A stretch of 64,000 nucleotides of DNA from Streptomyces sp. NBC_00178 (GTDB lineage: Bacteria; Actinomycetota; Actinomycetes; Streptomycetales; Streptomycetaceae), in contig NZ_CP108143.1 of the NCBI RefSeq assembly GCF_036206005.1, forward strand, positions 496,001 to 560,000, written 5' to 3'. Position numbers and translations under genes: made by a program. Within the stretch, counting starts at the first letter, position 1, and each line of letters begins with the position of its first letter. Positions 8,405 to 15,723 of the stretch are shown in pieces. A model generated the notes under the pieces. That model did no database searches and had not been told where the DNA came from. It was given only the letters and a program-made list of their open reading frames with translations.

Positions 8405-8560
8405 CGGCGTTGTTCTCCGCGGCCCGGGTTCAGACGCGTTGGCACCGCTTCGTGATCAGGTGGGGTGGGAAGCTGTCGCAGACGATCGCGAACCGCACCG
8501 TCGGCGGGTGCGGTTGATCCGCAGGAGTCGCTGCCCCTCATCGTCGTCGATCTCGCGTAC
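8405..8560 (-). pseudogene. IS630-family transposase remnant
   Basis: Reading leftward from 8560, one frame gives VREIDDDEGQRLLRI, which resembles the N-terminus of streptomycete IS630 transposases (V.R.i.d.EGq.LlrIvRRG). From 8498 another frame gives VRFAIVCDSFPPHLITKRC followed by QRV, a stop, then TRAAENNAG. That resembles the DDE-core stretch VCDNFSPHLTTKR with the downstream AANN segment. The roughly 200 residues that normally separate these pieces are missing, and there is a frameshift and an in-frame stop. The conserved xxxTPTNSSWLN segment should follow but is absent. The gene is dead. Confidence 0.8.
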
Positions 8561-8638
8561 GCGTCTCGTTCCGCCACCTCGACAGGGTGACGGTCACGCG
8601 CCACCTTGCACCGTGACCGGGGTGGCGCGTCGCATCAC

Positions 8639-8669
8639 AACAGGGCGGACGTTGCCCGATGCGGCACTA
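8639..8669. repeat. Right terminal inverted repeat of IS630 relic
   Basis: Its reverse complement begins TAGTGCCGCATCGGGCAACG and pairs with 7452-7482. The outermost TA (8668-8669) is part of the TAG stop codon of the DinB-fold gene. Confidence 0.85.
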
Positions 8670-9173
8670 ACGGCGCTGGAGCGAACCCCGGACGAAAGCC
8701 GCCTGTCCGGCGTGCTGCAGGTCGTCGGAGATGACGCTGACCAGGCGCACGCCGAGGGTGACGGGCGGCGACCACGCGTCGTCCACGACCCGGTCCAGGG
8801 CATGGCCGTCCAGACCCCGCACGAATTCCATGGTCCGCCCGTGCACGGCGTCGAAGTATCCGAGCAGGAGACCGGCCGACGTCACCCGCACCGAGGCGAC
8901 CTGGGCACTGGTGTGGCCGTATCCGGTCGACCCCCTTTCCAGGGGCAGATCGAAGCGGGGGCCCCAGTCCTGGAACCAGAGCTGCTCCGTCCCCGCCGCG
9001 TCGGCGATGTGGTCGTCCTGCACCCGTGTGAGGTGCCAGACGAGCCACGCGATCGAGTTCGCGTCCTTGTCGAGCCTGGCGTTGAGGTCATCAGGTGGAA
9101 GTCCCTCGACGACGGCGTGCACCGTTTCGTGGATGCGTTCGAACGCATCGGCGAGAAGCCCTGCACTGTTCAT
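8667..9173 (-). CDS. DinB superfamily protein (DUF664, thiol transferase-like)
   Basis: This 168-residue four-helix-bundle protein has the DinB/DUF664 pattern. It reads LADAFERIHETVHAVVEGL, then LDKDANSIAWLVWHLTRVQDDHIADAAG with the first metal His, and VRLVSVISDDLQHAGQAAFVRG with the last His. Related actinomycete proteins are mycothiol-dependent transferases or maleylpyruvate isomerase-like enzymes; the substrate here is unknown. The start ATG 9173 gives family length; a longer frame to 9245 adds non-conserved sequence. Its stop codon TAG (8667-8669) is formed by the IS630 relic's right end, but excision would restore a stop at the same place, so the length is natural. Confidence 0.8.
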   Translation of the reverse strand: MNSAGLLADAFERIHETVHAVVEGLPPDDLNARLDKDANSIAWLVWHLTRVQDDHIADAAGTEQLWFQDWGPRFDLPLERGSTGYGHTSAQVASVRVTSAGLLLGYFDAVHGRTMEFVRGLDGHALDRVVDDAWSPPVTLGVRLVSVISDDLQHAGQAAFVRGSLQRR

Positions 9174-9260
9174 CCAGCCACCATGACCGGTCCGTGGGCG
9201 GCTCCGGACGTGCGACACGCGGCCGGCCGGGGTGGCGGGCCACACGGCCCGGGGGACGGC

Positions 9261-10268
9261 TCAGGCATGCACCGAGCGCAGCCACGTCGTCAGGAGCGCG
9301 TTGACCTCCGCGGCGCGCTCCTGCTGGATCCAGTGCCCGGCTCCTTCGAGGATGTGCGAGGAGACCAGGCCGGGAAGCGTGGTGGGATGGGCGGCGATGG
9401 CGTCGGCCATCCAGGCCGTCGAGGAGTCGAGGCTCCCGCCGATGAAGAGCGCCGGAGCGGTGAGGCGGGCTCCCGCCCAGACCGAAAGGTCCTCCCAGTC
9501 CCGGTCCACGTTGCGGTAGCGGTTGAGCGCGCCGGTCAGCCCGGTCCTGCCGAAGTCCGCGCTGTACACGTCCAGGTCCTCCTCGCTCAGCCAGGCGGGC
9601 AGGGCGCCGCCGGTGAACCGGTCGCGCATCCGCGCTCCGGCGGGCACGAAGAAGGGGCTCGGGGTGCCGGGCGGCGGCATCGTGTCGGCGGACAGGGAGG
9701 TGTAGAAGCCGGCGAGCCATCCGCGTACGTCGGGGTCGATCTCCGCCTCGGCGCGGCCCGGTTCCTGGAAGTAGCCGACGTAGAACTCCTCGTCGCCGCC
9801 GATTCGCGCGAAGCCGTCGGTGGGCCTGAGCGGGTTCCAGGGTGCGTAGGGCACGCTGAGCATGGCCGCCGCGGTGAACATGTCGGGGCGGAGCAGTGCG
9901 CTGTTCGCGGCGATGGGCGAGCCCCAGTCGTGGCCCACCACCGTCGCCGTCTCCTCGCCGAGTGCGTGCACGACGCCGACGTTGTCGGCGACGTGGGCCG
10001 TCATACGGTAGGCGTCCACGGAGTCGGGGGCCGACGAGCGCCCGTAGCCGCGCACGTCGACGGCGACCGCACGGAACCCCGCCGCGGCGACGGCCGGAAG
10101 CTGGTGGCGCCAGGAGTACGACGTCTCGGGGAAGCCGTGGACCATGAGGACGAGTGGGCCGCTCCCCTGTTCCAGGAGGTGGATCCGGCCGCCGGGGACG
10201 TCCACCAGCCGGTGCACCGCCCCGGGGACGGCGCTGGAGGGCTCTGCGGCGGGGGCGGGCTGCGGCAT
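9261..10268 (-). CDS. Alpha/beta hydrolase, epoxide hydrolase-like
   Basis: This 335-residue cytosolic hydrolase has the epoxide hydrolase layout. The oxyanion-hole motif HGFPETSYSWRHQ lies at about residue 50. DVRGYGRSSAP follows. The nucleophile elbow GHDWGSPIA at about residue 115 carries Asp, not Ser, as expected for epoxide or haloalkane hydrolases. The cap domain spans roughly residues 150-250 and the C-terminal GAGHWIQQE supplies the catalytic His. Epoxide opening to a diol is the likely reaction. The start at 10268 has an AGGAGAA-type site upstream. A perfect 7-1-7 palindrome lies 73 bp upstream, so the gene is probably repressor-controlled. It is downstream of an NTF2-like gene on the same strand with a 168-bp gap, so it likely has its own promoter. 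Confidence 0.88.
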   Translation of the reverse strand: MPQPAPAAEPSSAVPGAVHRLVDVPGGRIHLLEQGSGPLVLMVHGFPETSYSWRHQLPAVAAAGFRAVAVDVRGYGRSSAPDSVDAYRMTAHVADNVGVVHALGEETATVVGHDWGSPIAANSALLRPDMFTAAAMLSVPYAPWNPLRPTDGFARIGGDEEFYVGYFQEPGRAEAEIDPDVRGWLAGFYTSLSADTMPPPGTPSPFFVPAGARMRDRFTGGALPAWLSEEDLDVYSADFGRTGLTGALNRYRNVDRDWEDLSVWAGARLTAPALFIGGSLDSSTAWMADAIAAHPTTLPGLVSSHILEGAGHWIQQERAAEVNALLTTWLRSVHA

Positions 10269-10340
10269 GGTTCTCCTCGTTTCCACGGGTGCGTCGGCCC
10301 GCCCATCATTCGGCGGGCGGCGCGTCCGGGACAAGGCAAC

Positions 10341-10355
10341 TTGCCGTTACGGCAA
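10341..10355. promoter_or_regulatory. Operator-like palindrome upstream of epoxide hydrolase gene
   Basis: TTGCCGTTACGGCAA is a perfect 7-1-7 palindrome. An extra overlapping half-site (GGCAACTTGCC, 10335-10345) sits beside it, giving three GGCAA-type half-sites. The position upstream of the leftward hydrolase gene fits a TetR or MarR family operator. Confidence 0.55.
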
Positions 10356-10436
10356 ACCGGGCCAGCGGGCCCGTGCGGAAGGGCGCGGGGTGCGGCGGCG
10401 CCCGGCCCGGCACCTCCCGGGCCGGGCGCACCGGTC

Positions 10437-10874
10437 TCAGCCCGCGGCCGGGTCCGGCACGAGACCGTCGGCGGCGAGCCCCTTCAGGACGGCTTCGCCC
10501 AGGGCCTGCACGGCGGACATCGGGCGGACCATCACCGTGAACTCCTTGATCCGGCCGTCGTCGGCGAACTGGAGCAGGTCGATGCCGTGGATCGCCTTGC
10601 CGTTCACCGTGGCCCTGAACAGCAGGATCTCCGACGGCTCCTCGGACTCCCCGGCGCTGGTGAGTGCCTCGCCCTCGAAGTGCCCGATGTACCGGAAGTC
10701 CTCGAAGGTGCGCAGGAGCACCCCGAAGAGGCCGAGCACCATCGGCCGCCCCTCGAACGGGGTGAACTTCACCGGGCTGAAGAGGCGGACGTCCTCGGTG
10801 AACAACTCCTCCAGGGCCGCCGGGTCGTGCTTCTCGACGGCGGCCCTGAAGCGTTCGGCGGTCTCGGCACTCAT
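10437..10874 (-). CDS. NTF2-like (SnoaL-fold) protein
   Basis: This 145-residue protein has the NTF2/SnoaL cone fold: AERFRAAVEKHDPAALEELFTEDVRLFSPVKFTPFEGR at the N-terminus, then FRATVNGKAIHGIDLLQFADDGRIKEFTVMVRP. The motif G.....H..D...F.....I.e....vRP is typical of polyketide-cyclase-like and limonene-epoxide-hydrolase-like proteins. The catalytic role is not established. ATG 10874 is preferred because CGGGGAG lies 8 bases upstream; a GTG and an ATG a few codons earlier are alternatives. The proximity to the epoxide hydrolase-like gene makes a joint role in processing an oxidised hydrophobic compound plausible. Confidence 0.8.
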   Translation of the reverse strand: MSAETAERFRAAVEKHDPAALEELFTEDVRLFSPVKFTPFEGRPMVLGLFGVLLRTFEDFRYIGHFEGEALTSAGESEEPSEILLFRATVNGKAIHGIDLLQFADDGRIKEFTVMVRPMSAVQALGEAVLKGLAADGLVPDPAAG

Positions 10875-10972
10875 GGTCATCACTCCCCGGCTCTGCCGGC
10901 CGACGGTACGGCCGGGCGTTCCGGTGAGTGTGCCGCAGGGCCTCCCGGCCGGAACAAGAGGGGTCGGGCGGG

Positions 10973-11677
10973 TCAGTCGGCGTAGGTGACGGTGACCTTC
11001 TCGAACCCGAGCGAGCCGAGCAGCCCCTGGAGCATCGACGTGGTGTTCTTCTCCGCCCGTTTCGTCAGGCCGCTCTCCTTGGCCGCCTCCCCGATGTGCT
11101 TGGCCGCGAGCTTGTTGACCGCCTGCTCGCTGCCCGGGTTGTCGGAGAAGAAGTCGCCCAGCCGGTCGAGGATGCCGCGCTGCTTGGACACCGCATAGGA
11201 ACGGTCCGGATCCAGTGCGGGCTTGCCCAGGACCGCGTGCGGCAGCCGGAGCTCGGCCGTGGTGCGTTCCTCGTTGACCGTCACGCCGTTCTCGCCGACC
11301 TCGCCGAGGTTCACGGAGGCTCCGACGGTGCCCGCCCCGACGTACAGGGTGCGCGTGCCGCGGATGGCGTCGGGAAGGTACTTGGCGTCCTTCTCCAGGT
11401 CGACGACCACCTGGAAGTTGCCGGAGGCAGCCTCGTACGCGCTCATGTCCTGGATGGACTTGAGCACCGCCGGGCCCGACCGGTCGTTGGTCTTCTCGCC
11501 GAAGAGGTCGCCGAAACCGGGCAGCAGGCTGAGCTTGCTGCCCAGGAGCAGCAGGACCAGCGCCGCTGCGACCACCCCGGCGAACGGCAGGCAGCCCCGC
11601 GTCCGTGCGCGGCGCCGGGGCGTACTGCCCTGGCCGGGGTCGCCTGTGCTGTCTGTCCTTACGTCAGTGGACGTCAT
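10973..11677 (-). CDS. DUF4230 membrane-anchored protein
   Basis: This 234-residue protein has a short basic cytoplasmic N-terminus (RRRARTRG), one transmembrane helix (FAGVVAAALVLLLLGSKLSLLPG, about residues 32-54) and an extracytoplasmic DUF4230 domain (LKSIQDMSAYEAASGNFQVVVDLEKDAKYLPDAIRGTRTLYVGAGTVGASVNLG onwards). The C-terminal helices contain KNTTSMLQGLLGSLGFEKVTVTY. DUF4230 proteins have no known biochemical activity. It appears monocistronic. The 5' side faces the long cellulase control region. Confidence 0.85.
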   Translation of the reverse strand: MTSTDVRTDSTGDPGQGSTPRRRARTRGCLPFAGVVAAALVLLLLGSKLSLLPGFGDLFGEKTNDRSGPAVLKSIQDMSAYEAASGNFQVVVDLEKDAKYLPDAIRGTRTLYVGAGTVGASVNLGEVGENGVTVNEERTTAELRLPHAVLGKPALDPDRSYAVSKQRGILDRLGDFFSDNPGSEQAVNKLAAKHIGEAAKESGLTKRAEKNTTSMLQGLLGSLGFEKVTVTYAD

Positions 11678-11924
11678 TCCTTACATCTGACCCGGTCCGG
11701 CGTTTTCACTCCGCCGAACGGTCACGACTACGTCAATTCCTGTACGGGCGGGGGGTGTCGGGCCCCACCGTGCCGGCGCGGTCACCGCCCCGTCCGCCAT
11801 CGGCTCCGCCCCTTCCGGGTGTTCTCGGTGACCAGGCGCTGGGCGCGTCCCGATGGCATGCGCGGTACCTCCTCGCGGCTCGGTGGCTTGAGGGCTGCGG
11901 GGTCGAGCACAAGCCTTGAACCAA
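11678..11924. other. Intergenic region between DUF4230 and cellulase control region
   Basis: These 247 bases contain no gene I can support. They should carry the leftward DUF4230 promoter and the start of the cellulase control region. Confidence 0.4.
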
Positions 11925-11938
11925 TGGGAGCGCTCCCA
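11925..11938. promoter_or_regulatory. CebR operator
   Basis: TGGGAGCGCTCCCA is a perfect match to the 14-bp palindrome bound by CebR, the LacI-family cellobiose/cellotriose-responsive repressor of cellulose genes in Streptomyces. It lies upstream of the rightward GH6 cellulase gene, although 952 bp separate it from the start codon. Confidence 0.9.
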
Positions 11939-12059
11939 GAATGGAGACGAGGGCAAAGGGAGTCAAGATGCGCGTTGAGTCCAAATACTTCGACAGCACC
12001 GGATCGGAACTGCTGTGTTGACCGACACGACTTGACGCTCTACGGTCAAGCCACACCGG

Positions 12060-12073
12060 TGGGAGCGGTTCCA
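12060..12073. promoter_or_regulatory. Second CebR-like operator and nearby -35 box
   Basis: TGGGAGCGGTTCCA differs from the perfect CebR site at two positions. A TTGACG hexamer lies about 28 bp upstream (near 12032), so the operator would overlap a -10 region. This is the best candidate for the transcription start of the cellulase mRNA, which would then carry an untranslated leader of about 800 nt. Confidence 0.6.
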
Positions 12074-12099
12074 CGGACGGACGTGCCGTAGGGGGCACA

Positions 12100-12890
12100 G
12101 CCGTTCCGCAAGGAGTCGCCCATGCGACGCCCACGGCACTTCCCGCACCTGTTCGGACCATGTTTCGCAGCAAGCGCACGCCACGACCGGCACAGCGTCA
12201 CGCCCCCGGCCGCGCCGCTTCCGGGTGCCGTCCCCCACCCACGGTGGAGTACGGCACCGCGCGTCGGCGGACGGCAGGTTCGACCGCACGTCCCGCACCG
12301 GATCCGGGAGTCCACCCGTTGCACACCGACGGGCTTCCCGCGACGACCGTTCACCGAGGGCGGGCGTCCCCCGGACGCATCAGGGCCGCCTGGTTCCCCC
12401 GACCGAGAGGAGTACCGACTCGTCACGCCATTCACACGTCCGCGCCCCCGCGGCCCCTGCACCACCGCACCCCCGAGGGCCGACCCCAGAAACGCGGCGC
12501 GTCAGGGTGAGTCTCCCAACTGCACATCATCGCGCCGCAGTTGCCCCAGCCCTGAGTCGACACAAAGAACGCACCCGCATCGCAGTCCGGTGCTCGCACA
12601 CGTCCCAAGCCCTCCCCGATCCGGCCGCAGGGAACCCTTCACCCGCCGCGGCCGGCGTCCGGCTCCGCCTCGCACACCACCGTCGGTTCGATGCGAGACC
12701 ACCCGGCACCCGACCGCGAACGCACCGGGCCGGCGGCCCTCCTTCGCCACGACTTCACCGCACGGAGCCGGAGCACTCGGGACTCTCCGCACCCTTCCCG
12801 GATCAGCACCTACGACGGTCACCCCACCCGTACGGAATCGGGCCGCGCGGACATGCGCGCGCCCTCGACAGCTGAGGAAACGGAACTCGT
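12100..12890 (+). other. Long C-rich, G-poor leader upstream of cellulase gene
   Basis: About 790 bases hold no gene I can support: open frames exist in several phases but none has a plausible protein or codon bias. The plus strand is strikingly C-rich. In six 60-nt rows (12421-12480 and 12541-12840) I counted by hand about 169 C and 91 G. The resulting C-over-G pattern resembles Rho-utilisation regions. GAGAGGAGTACC near 12410 looks like an orphan ribosome-binding site. The true start codon at 12891 has GAGGAAACGGAACTCGT upstream. Confidence 0.5.
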
Positions 12891-14636
12891 ATGAGCCGCA
12901 CGAGCCGCACCAACCTGCGCCGGTCCAGAATGGCGCTCATAGCCGCGGGAACCCTGGTCGCCGCAGCCGCAGGCTCCGCCGCCGCGGCGGTCCCCTTCGG
13001 AGCCACGGCCGCCGCCGCGGCCGGCTGCACGGTCGACTACAAGATCCAGAACCAGTGGAACGGCGGCCTCACCGCCGCCGTGAGCGTCACGAACAACGGT
13101 GCCGCGGTTACCAGTTGGCAACTGGAGTGGTCCTTCGCCGGCAGCGAGAGTGTCAGCCAGGGCTGGAACGCCACGATCGCGCAGACCGGGGCCGCCGTCA
13201 CCGCGAAGAGCCTCTCCTACAACGGCACGCTCGCCACCGGCGGCTCCGCCTCCTTCGGCTTCAACGCGACAGGCAATGGGAACAGCACCGTGCCGGCCGC
13301 TTTCAAGCTGAACGGCGTGACCTGCAACGGCGGTACGACGGATCCGACCGACCCCACGGATCCGCCCACCGACCCGCCCGCGGGCAGCCGGGTCGACAAC
13401 CCGTACGCGGGCGCCAAGGTCTACGTGAACCCGGAGTGGTCGGCGCGGGCGGCGGCCGAGCCGGGGGGCAGCCGGGTGGCCGGCCAGCCGACCGGTGTCT
13501 GGCTCGACCGCATCGCGGCGATCGAGGGCGTCAACGGCGGGATGGGCCTGCGCGACCACCTCGACGCGGCCCTGACCCAGAAGGGGTCCGGGGAGCTCGT
13601 CGTACAGCTCGTCATCTACAACCTGCCCGGGCGGGACTGCGCGGCGCTCGCGTCCAACGGCGAGCTGGGCCCCACGGAGATCGGCCGCTACAAGTCCGAG
13701 TACATCGACCCCATCGCGGCGATCCTGGCGGACTCGAAGTACGCCGGACTGCGCATCGTCACCACGGTGGAGATCGACTCGCTGCCCAACCTGGTCACCA
13801 ACACCGGCAGCCGCCCGACCGCCACCCCGGCCTGTGACGTCATGAAGGCGAACGGCAACTACGAGAAGGGCGTCGGCTACGCGCTGAACAAGCTCGGCGA
13901 CGCACCCAACGTCTACAACTACATCGACGCCGGGCACCACGGCTGGATCGGCTGGGACGACAACTTCGGCCCCTCGGCCGACATCTTCAAGATCGCGGCC
14001 ACCTCGGAGGGCGCGACCGTCGCCGACGTGCACGGATTCATCGTCAACACCGCCAACTACGGGGCGACCAAGGAGACCAACTTCACCATCGACGACTCCG
14101 TGAACGGCACGTCCGTACGCCAGTCGAAGTGGGTCGACTGGAACCGCTACACGGACGAGCAGTCCTTCGCCCAGGCGTTCCGCACCAAGCTCGTCTCCGT
14201 CGGCTTCGGCTCCGGCATCGGGATGCTGATCGACACCTCGCGCAACGGCTGGGGCGGTGCGAACCGGCCGACCGGGCCGGGTGCCACCACCAGCGTCGAC
14301 ACCTACGTGAACGGCGGCCGGTACGACCGCCGCATCCACCTCGGGAACTGGTGCAACCAGTCCGGAGCCGGCCTCGGCGAACGGCCGAAGGCGGCCCCGG
14401 CGGCAGGGATCGACGCGTACGTGTGGATGAAGCCCCCGGGGGAGTCGGACGGTTCCAGCAAGGAGATCCCGAACAACGAGGGCAAGGGGTTCGACCGGAT
14501 GTGCGATCCGACCTACACGGGTAACTCCCGCAACGGGAACAACCTGTCGGGGGCACTGCCCGACGCTCCGGTCTCAGGGAAGTGGTTCTCGGCCCAGTTC
14601 CAGGAGCTCATGAAGAACGCCTACCCGGCGCTCTAG
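12891..14636 (+). CDS. Secreted cellulase: CBM2 plus glycoside hydrolase family 6 (exoglucanase type)
   Basis: This 581-residue enzyme should cleave cellulose, releasing cellobiose, outside the cell. A Tat/Sec-like signal (RRSRMALIAAGTLVAAAAGSAAAA, about residues 10-45) is followed by a CBM2 domain (~45-145; CTVDYKIQNQWNGGLTAAVSVTN through FKLNGVTC). Aromatic surface residues W and the WNATI strand are present. A Thr-Asp-Pro linker (TDPTDPTDPPTDPPAG) follows. The GH6 barrel starts near residue 165. It contains signature 1 (VIYNLPGRDCAALASNGE) and signature 2 (TTVEIDSLPNL with the catalytic-acid Asp296). GWGG and WMKPPGESDG form the loop over the active-site tunnel, as in Cel6B-type exoglucanases. 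Upstream CebR sites indicate induction by cello-oligosaccharides. A hairpin array follows the stop. Confidence 0.92.
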   Translation: MSRTSRTNLRRSRMALIAAGTLVAAAAGSAAAAVPFGATAAAAAGCTVDYKIQNQWNGGLTAAVSVTNNGAAVTSWQLEWSFAGSESVSQGWNATIAQTGAAVTAKSLSYNGTLATGGSASFGFNATGNGNSTVPAAFKLNGVTCNGGTTDPTDPTDPPTDPPAGSRVDNPYAGAKVYVNPEWSARAAAEPGGSRVAGQPTGVWLDRIAAIEGVNGGMGLRDHLDAALTQKGSGELVVQLVIYNLPGRDCAALASNGELGPTEIGRYKSEYIDPIAAILADSKYAGLRIVTTVEIDSLPNLVTNTGSRPTATPACDVMKANGNYEKGVGYALNKLGDAPNVYNYIDAGHHGWIGWDDNFGPSADIFKIAATSEGATVADVHGFIVNTANYGATKETNFTIDDSVNGTSVRQSKWVDWNRYTDEQSFAQAFRTKLVSVGFGSGIGMLIDTSRNGWGGANRPTGPGATTSVDTYVNGGRYDRRIHLGNWCNQSGAGLGERPKAAPAAGIDAYVWMKPPGESDGSSKEIPNNEGKGFDRMCDPTYTGNSRNGNNLSGALPDAPVSGKWFSAQFQELMKNAYPAL

Positions 14637-14641
14637 GGCCG

Positions 14642-14800
14642 TTCCCCAGGATCGGGCGGGGCCCGCCCGATCCTGGGGAAGGACCGGGCGGGGCCCGCCC
14701 GATCCTGGGGAAGGACCGGGCGGGGCCCGCCCGATCCTGGGGAAGGACCGGGCGGGGCCCGCCCGATCCTGGGGAAGGACCGGGCGGGGCCCGCCCCTCC
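14642..14800. repeat. 32-bp tandem repeats of hairpin-forming sequence
   Basis: Beginning 5 bp after the cellulase stop there is a perfect 19-bp-arm hairpin (about 14642-14680). Its right half is then repeated at an exact 32-bp period: units start at 14649 (variant), 14681, 14713, 14745 and 14777 (partial). Each unit contains CGGGCGGGGCCCGCCCG, itself a strong palindrome. The whole block can fold as several alternative stems. It probably acts as a transcription terminator or 3'-end stabiliser for the cellulase mRNA and also faces the convergent VanZ gene. Confidence 0.9.
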
Positions 14801-14869
14801 CCTACGAGGTCGCTCCCGAAGACTTCCCTCCGGACCATGGCCGACTCGCCGCGATCCGGAGGGAAGTCC

Positions 14870-15661
14870 CTAAGCCCCACGCCGGCGAGACAGGTTCGCT
14901 CCCCCGCCCGCGTTCCCCCGGCGACCGCGCAACTTGTCCAACAGGGCGCGTCCGCGCACCGCGGGCGCGCTCCGGCGCGCGGTGGGCCGGGACCCCGACT
15001 TCGCCGCGACGCCGGACGCCGTCCGCGCGCCCACCGGCCCGGGTTTGCCTTCCGCCCCGCCGCGCTTCCCGCCTCGGAACCGGTCCATGAGCCCGGGCTT
15101 GGGCCCCGCGCCGGCCCGCACGTCCTTCGCCGGCGTGCGGGATTCCGCCCCGCCCTCGTCGGCCACGACCGGTTCGTCGGCCAGCGCGTGGTAGCGGTGG
15201 CTGACACGCCGGCCCACCACCAGGTAGCCGAGCAGCGCGCCGGTCGTATTGAGGATCACGTCGTCGATGTCGAACGCCCGTCCGGCGACAAGGGCACCCT
15301 GCGTGAGTTCGACGACCGCCATGACCAGTACGGTCAGCAGCGTCATCCGCAGCATCCGCAGGCGCCGGGGCACCAGGATCGGCAGGAGCACGCCGAAGGG
15401 CGTGCCGAGCAGGATGTTCCCGCCGGCCTGCTTGCACGCCGCGAGGAAGGTGTAGTCCTCGGCGTACTGCCGGAGGGAGCGTCCCGGCTTCATGTTGGAC
15501 GTCACGATGTCCTCGGACGCCGGCGACGGTGTCAGTGTCACCTTCGCCAGGACCACCGAGAACGCCACCAGTGCCAGGAACGCGGCAGCCAGAACTGCTG
15601 CGCGCAGCAGAAGGCGTCCCACGCTTCTGCGTCGTGTACTGCGATCCGCCTCTGCTGTCAT
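14870..15661 (-). CDS. VanZ family membrane protein
   Basis: This protein of about 263 residues has four or five hydrophobic segments in its first 150 residues. They include LLLRAAVLAAAFLALVAFSVVLA, GNILLGTPFGVLLPIL, LRMTLLTVLVMAVVELTQG and DDVILNTTGALLGYLVV. The VanZ signature NilL..PfG..lp and E..Q......FDiDDvilNt.Ga..Gy is clear. VanZ proteins confer low-level teicoplanin resistance or act in envelope functions by an unknown mechanism. The last ~110 residues are Lys/Arg/Gly-rich and disordered, which is unusual for the family. The start is ambiguous: ATG 15661 is used, and a GTG about 17 codons farther upstream is possible. It is divergent from the TPR gene at 15724. Confidence 0.85.
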   Translation of the reverse strand: MTAEADRSTRRRSVGRLLLRAAVLAAAFLALVAFSVVLAKVTLTPSPASEDIVTSNMKPGRSLRQYAEDYTFLAACKQAGGNILLGTPFGVLLPILVPRRLRMLRMTLLTVLVMAVVELTQGALVAGRAFDIDDVILNTTGALLGYLVVGRRVSHRYHALADEPVVADEGGAESRTPAKDVRAGAGPKPGLMDRFRGGKRGGAEGKPGPVGARTASGVAAKSGSRPTARRSAPAVRGRALLDKLRGRRGNAGGGANLSRRRGA

Positions 15662-15723
15662 GGCGGAACTGATGCCCCCAACCCTGTTCCGCACACCCAC
15701 GGTTCGGATGCGACCATGAGCGC

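Larger units (their letters stand above)
7452..8669 (-). mobile_element. Degenerate IS630-family element with inserted lipoprotein gene
   Basis: The segment has 31-bp terminal inverted repeats (7452-7482 and 8639-8669) that match at 26 of 31 positions by eye. Both outer ends are TA, the target duplicated by IS630/Tc1 elements. The leftward frames contain recognisable pieces of an IS630 transposase: an N-terminal piece (VREIDDDEGQRLLRI), a catalytic-core piece (VRFAIVCDSFPPHLITKRC) and the last codons NRASVA plus stop inside the left repeat. Most of the transposase is deleted or frameshifted, so the element cannot move by itself. A complete FG-GAP lipoprotein gene (7597-8358) occupies the middle. 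The outer neighbours are the AraC and DinB genes, both of which end on the element's TA. Confidence 0.85.

Noticed and set aside
12122..13837. 571-codon rightward ORF upstream of and overlapping the cellulase
   Set aside because: In the overlap it is the wrong phase of a clearly real gene (CBM2-GH6). Upstream it is Pro/Arg/His-rich, as expected from C-rich DNA, and has no conserved motif.
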